From Dyella flava (GTDB lineage Bacteria > Pseudomonadota > Gammaproteobacteria > Xanthomonadales > Rhodanobacteraceae), in assembly GCF_016904955.1 (NCBI RefSeq), contig NZ_JADIKE010000031.1, positions 62,001 to 126,000 on the forward strand: a stretch of 64,000 nucleotides of DNA, written 5' to 3'. Every line of letters begins with the position of its first letter. Position 1 is the stretch's first letter. A program made the translations under genes and the position numbers. The notes beneath the pieces are model-generated. The model was not told the origin of the DNA. It searched no databases and saw only the letters and a list, made by a program, of their open reading frames with translations. Positions 63,254 through 64,000 of the stretch are shown piece after piece.

Positions 63254-64000
63254 TCAGTGTGCACCGGAAGCCGCAGCCGAAGCGTCGTCGCCACCGCCAT
63301 GTCCGGGCCGTTTGGCGATCCACAGCAAGCCGATCAACACGAGAAACAGGATCGCGGAGATGTAAAACAGATCATCCACGCCCAACTGCGCCGCCTGCTG
63401 GTCCAGCACGTAATTGAAAATGCCATAGGCCTGCTGCTGGTTTGTTCCGACGTGCTGCACCTGAGTGGTAAATTGCTGGAACACCGGGTTGTAGTTCGTG
63501 GTGACTTCGTTGAGTTGCGCGTGATGCAAAATGGAACGGTGATCCCAGGCGGTCTGGAAAATCGACGTACCAATGCCGCCGCACAAAATGCGCAGGAAGT
63601 TGGACAAGCCCGATGCCGCAGCAATGCGCGACGCCGGCAAGCCCGACAAGATGATCCCAAGCAACGGCACAAACAGCGTGGCCAGCCCGACACCCTGGAC
63701 CAACGTCGGCATGGTCAGCGACCACGGATCCACATCGCTGGTGTAATTGGCGCGCCAGAAAAAGCACGCTGCGAAAGCCAGCAGCGATACGGTCGCAATC
63801 AGCCGTGGATCGAAACGTCCGACCAACTTGCCGGTGAATGGCGTCAGCGCCACCGCCACCAGGCCCGCCGGCGCCAGCACCAGGCCCGCATCCGTCGCGC
63901 GATAACCGACATTGGTCTGCAACCACAGCGGTAGCAGCACGATATTGGCAAAGTAAAGTCCATACGCCACTGACAAAGCGGCAGCGCCCGCGCTGAAGCT
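63254..64000 (-). CDS. DHA2-family MFS efflux permease, C-terminal part (runs off the right edge)
   Basis: The frame is open to the window end, giving about 248 residues. It shows around six hydrophobic helices with YFANIVLLPLWLQTNVGYRA, DAGLVLAPAGLVAVALTPFT, TLVQGVGLATLFVPLLGIIL and SRIAAASGLSNFLRILCGGI, typical of the second half of EmrB/QacA 14-helix transporters. A periplasmic loop with QHVGTNQQQAYGIF precedes the last helix. It probably works with an HlyD partner outside the window. DUF302 follows. Confidence 0.92.
   Translation of the reverse strand, partial: SFSAGAAALSVAYGLYFANIVLLPLWLQTNVGYRATDAGLVLAPAGLVAVALTPFTGKLVGRFDPRLIATVSLLAFAACFFWRANYTSDVDPWSLTMPTLVQGVGLATLFVPLLGIILSGLPASRIAAASGLSNFLRILCGGIGTSIFQTAWDHRSILHHAQLNEVTTNYNPVFQQFTTQVQHVGTNQQQAYGIFNYVLDQQAAQLGVDDLFYISAILFLVLIGLLWIAKRPGHGGGDDASAAASGAH

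Overview
This window looks like the chromosome of a high-GC gammaproteobacterium of the Xanthomonadales, most likely Rhodanobacteraceae (Dyella/Rhodanobacter/Luteibacter-like). That is an inference from the gene set: S46, M13 and M61 exported peptidases, a cupin_8/JmjC-like protein, secreted GH16 and GH31 enzymes, a membrane-anchored CadC/TolB-type regulator, and many intergenic palindromic repeats. No rRNA, tRNA, CRISPR array, plasmid or phage replication gene was seen. Almost all genes are metabolic, transport or secreted-enzyme genes, in short operons separated by hairpins and repeats.

Layout. 1-4.3 kb: a truncated exported protein, an AI-2E-family permease with a long C-terminal extension, then a TPP riboswitch driving thiM-thiE. 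4.3-15 kb: 3-methyladenine glycosylase; a LysR regulator divergent from SDR / exported Asp-nucleophile hydrolase / SDR; a lipoprotein lipase; a ClC channel; NAD-malic enzyme; a YceI protein. 15-19.7 kb is the accessory part: a short CadC-like regulator abutting an IS4-type transposase remnant, a more AT-rich patch of small membrane or exported proteins with one frameshifted gene, a DUF2501 protein, and about 0.7 kb of repeats. 19.6-33.2 kb: formaldehyde detoxification (frmA with S-formylglutathione hydrolase), exported hypotheticals, ChaA antiporter, phosphodiesterase, laminarinase-like GH16, CPBP protease, M61 and M13 peptidases. 33.4-40 kb: an AhpD-like protein, then a molybdenum hydroxylase unit (2Fe-2S subunit, Mo subunit, tri-haem cytochrome c) divergent from its maturation genes xdhC-mocA. 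40-48 kb: GH31 glucosidase with a domain inserted in its barrel, LysR/aldo-keto reductase pair, cupin, and an acetate-type transporter plus porin preceded by a leader with two mini-ORFs and a terminator. 48-53.5 kb: a five-gene marR-FUSC-DUF1656-HlyD-NodT efflux operon with a 31-bp palindromic operator. 53.5-64 kb: HAD phosphatases, a luciferase-like oxidoreductase, a cupin_8 protein, phosphoglucomutase, a periplasmic binding protein, an S46 peptidase, DUF302 and the 3' part of a DHA2 MFS transporter that runs off the window.

The most distinctive non-genic signal is a family of eight intergenic palindromic elements in long (nested hairpin) and short (simple hairpin) forms. One copy appears to have replaced the stop codon of the formylglutathione hydrolase gene. 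A second, longer repeat at 19.0-19.3 kb shares the same CATCCATG hairpin centre. The most interesting regulatory signal is the satP leader at 45.6-45.9 kb.
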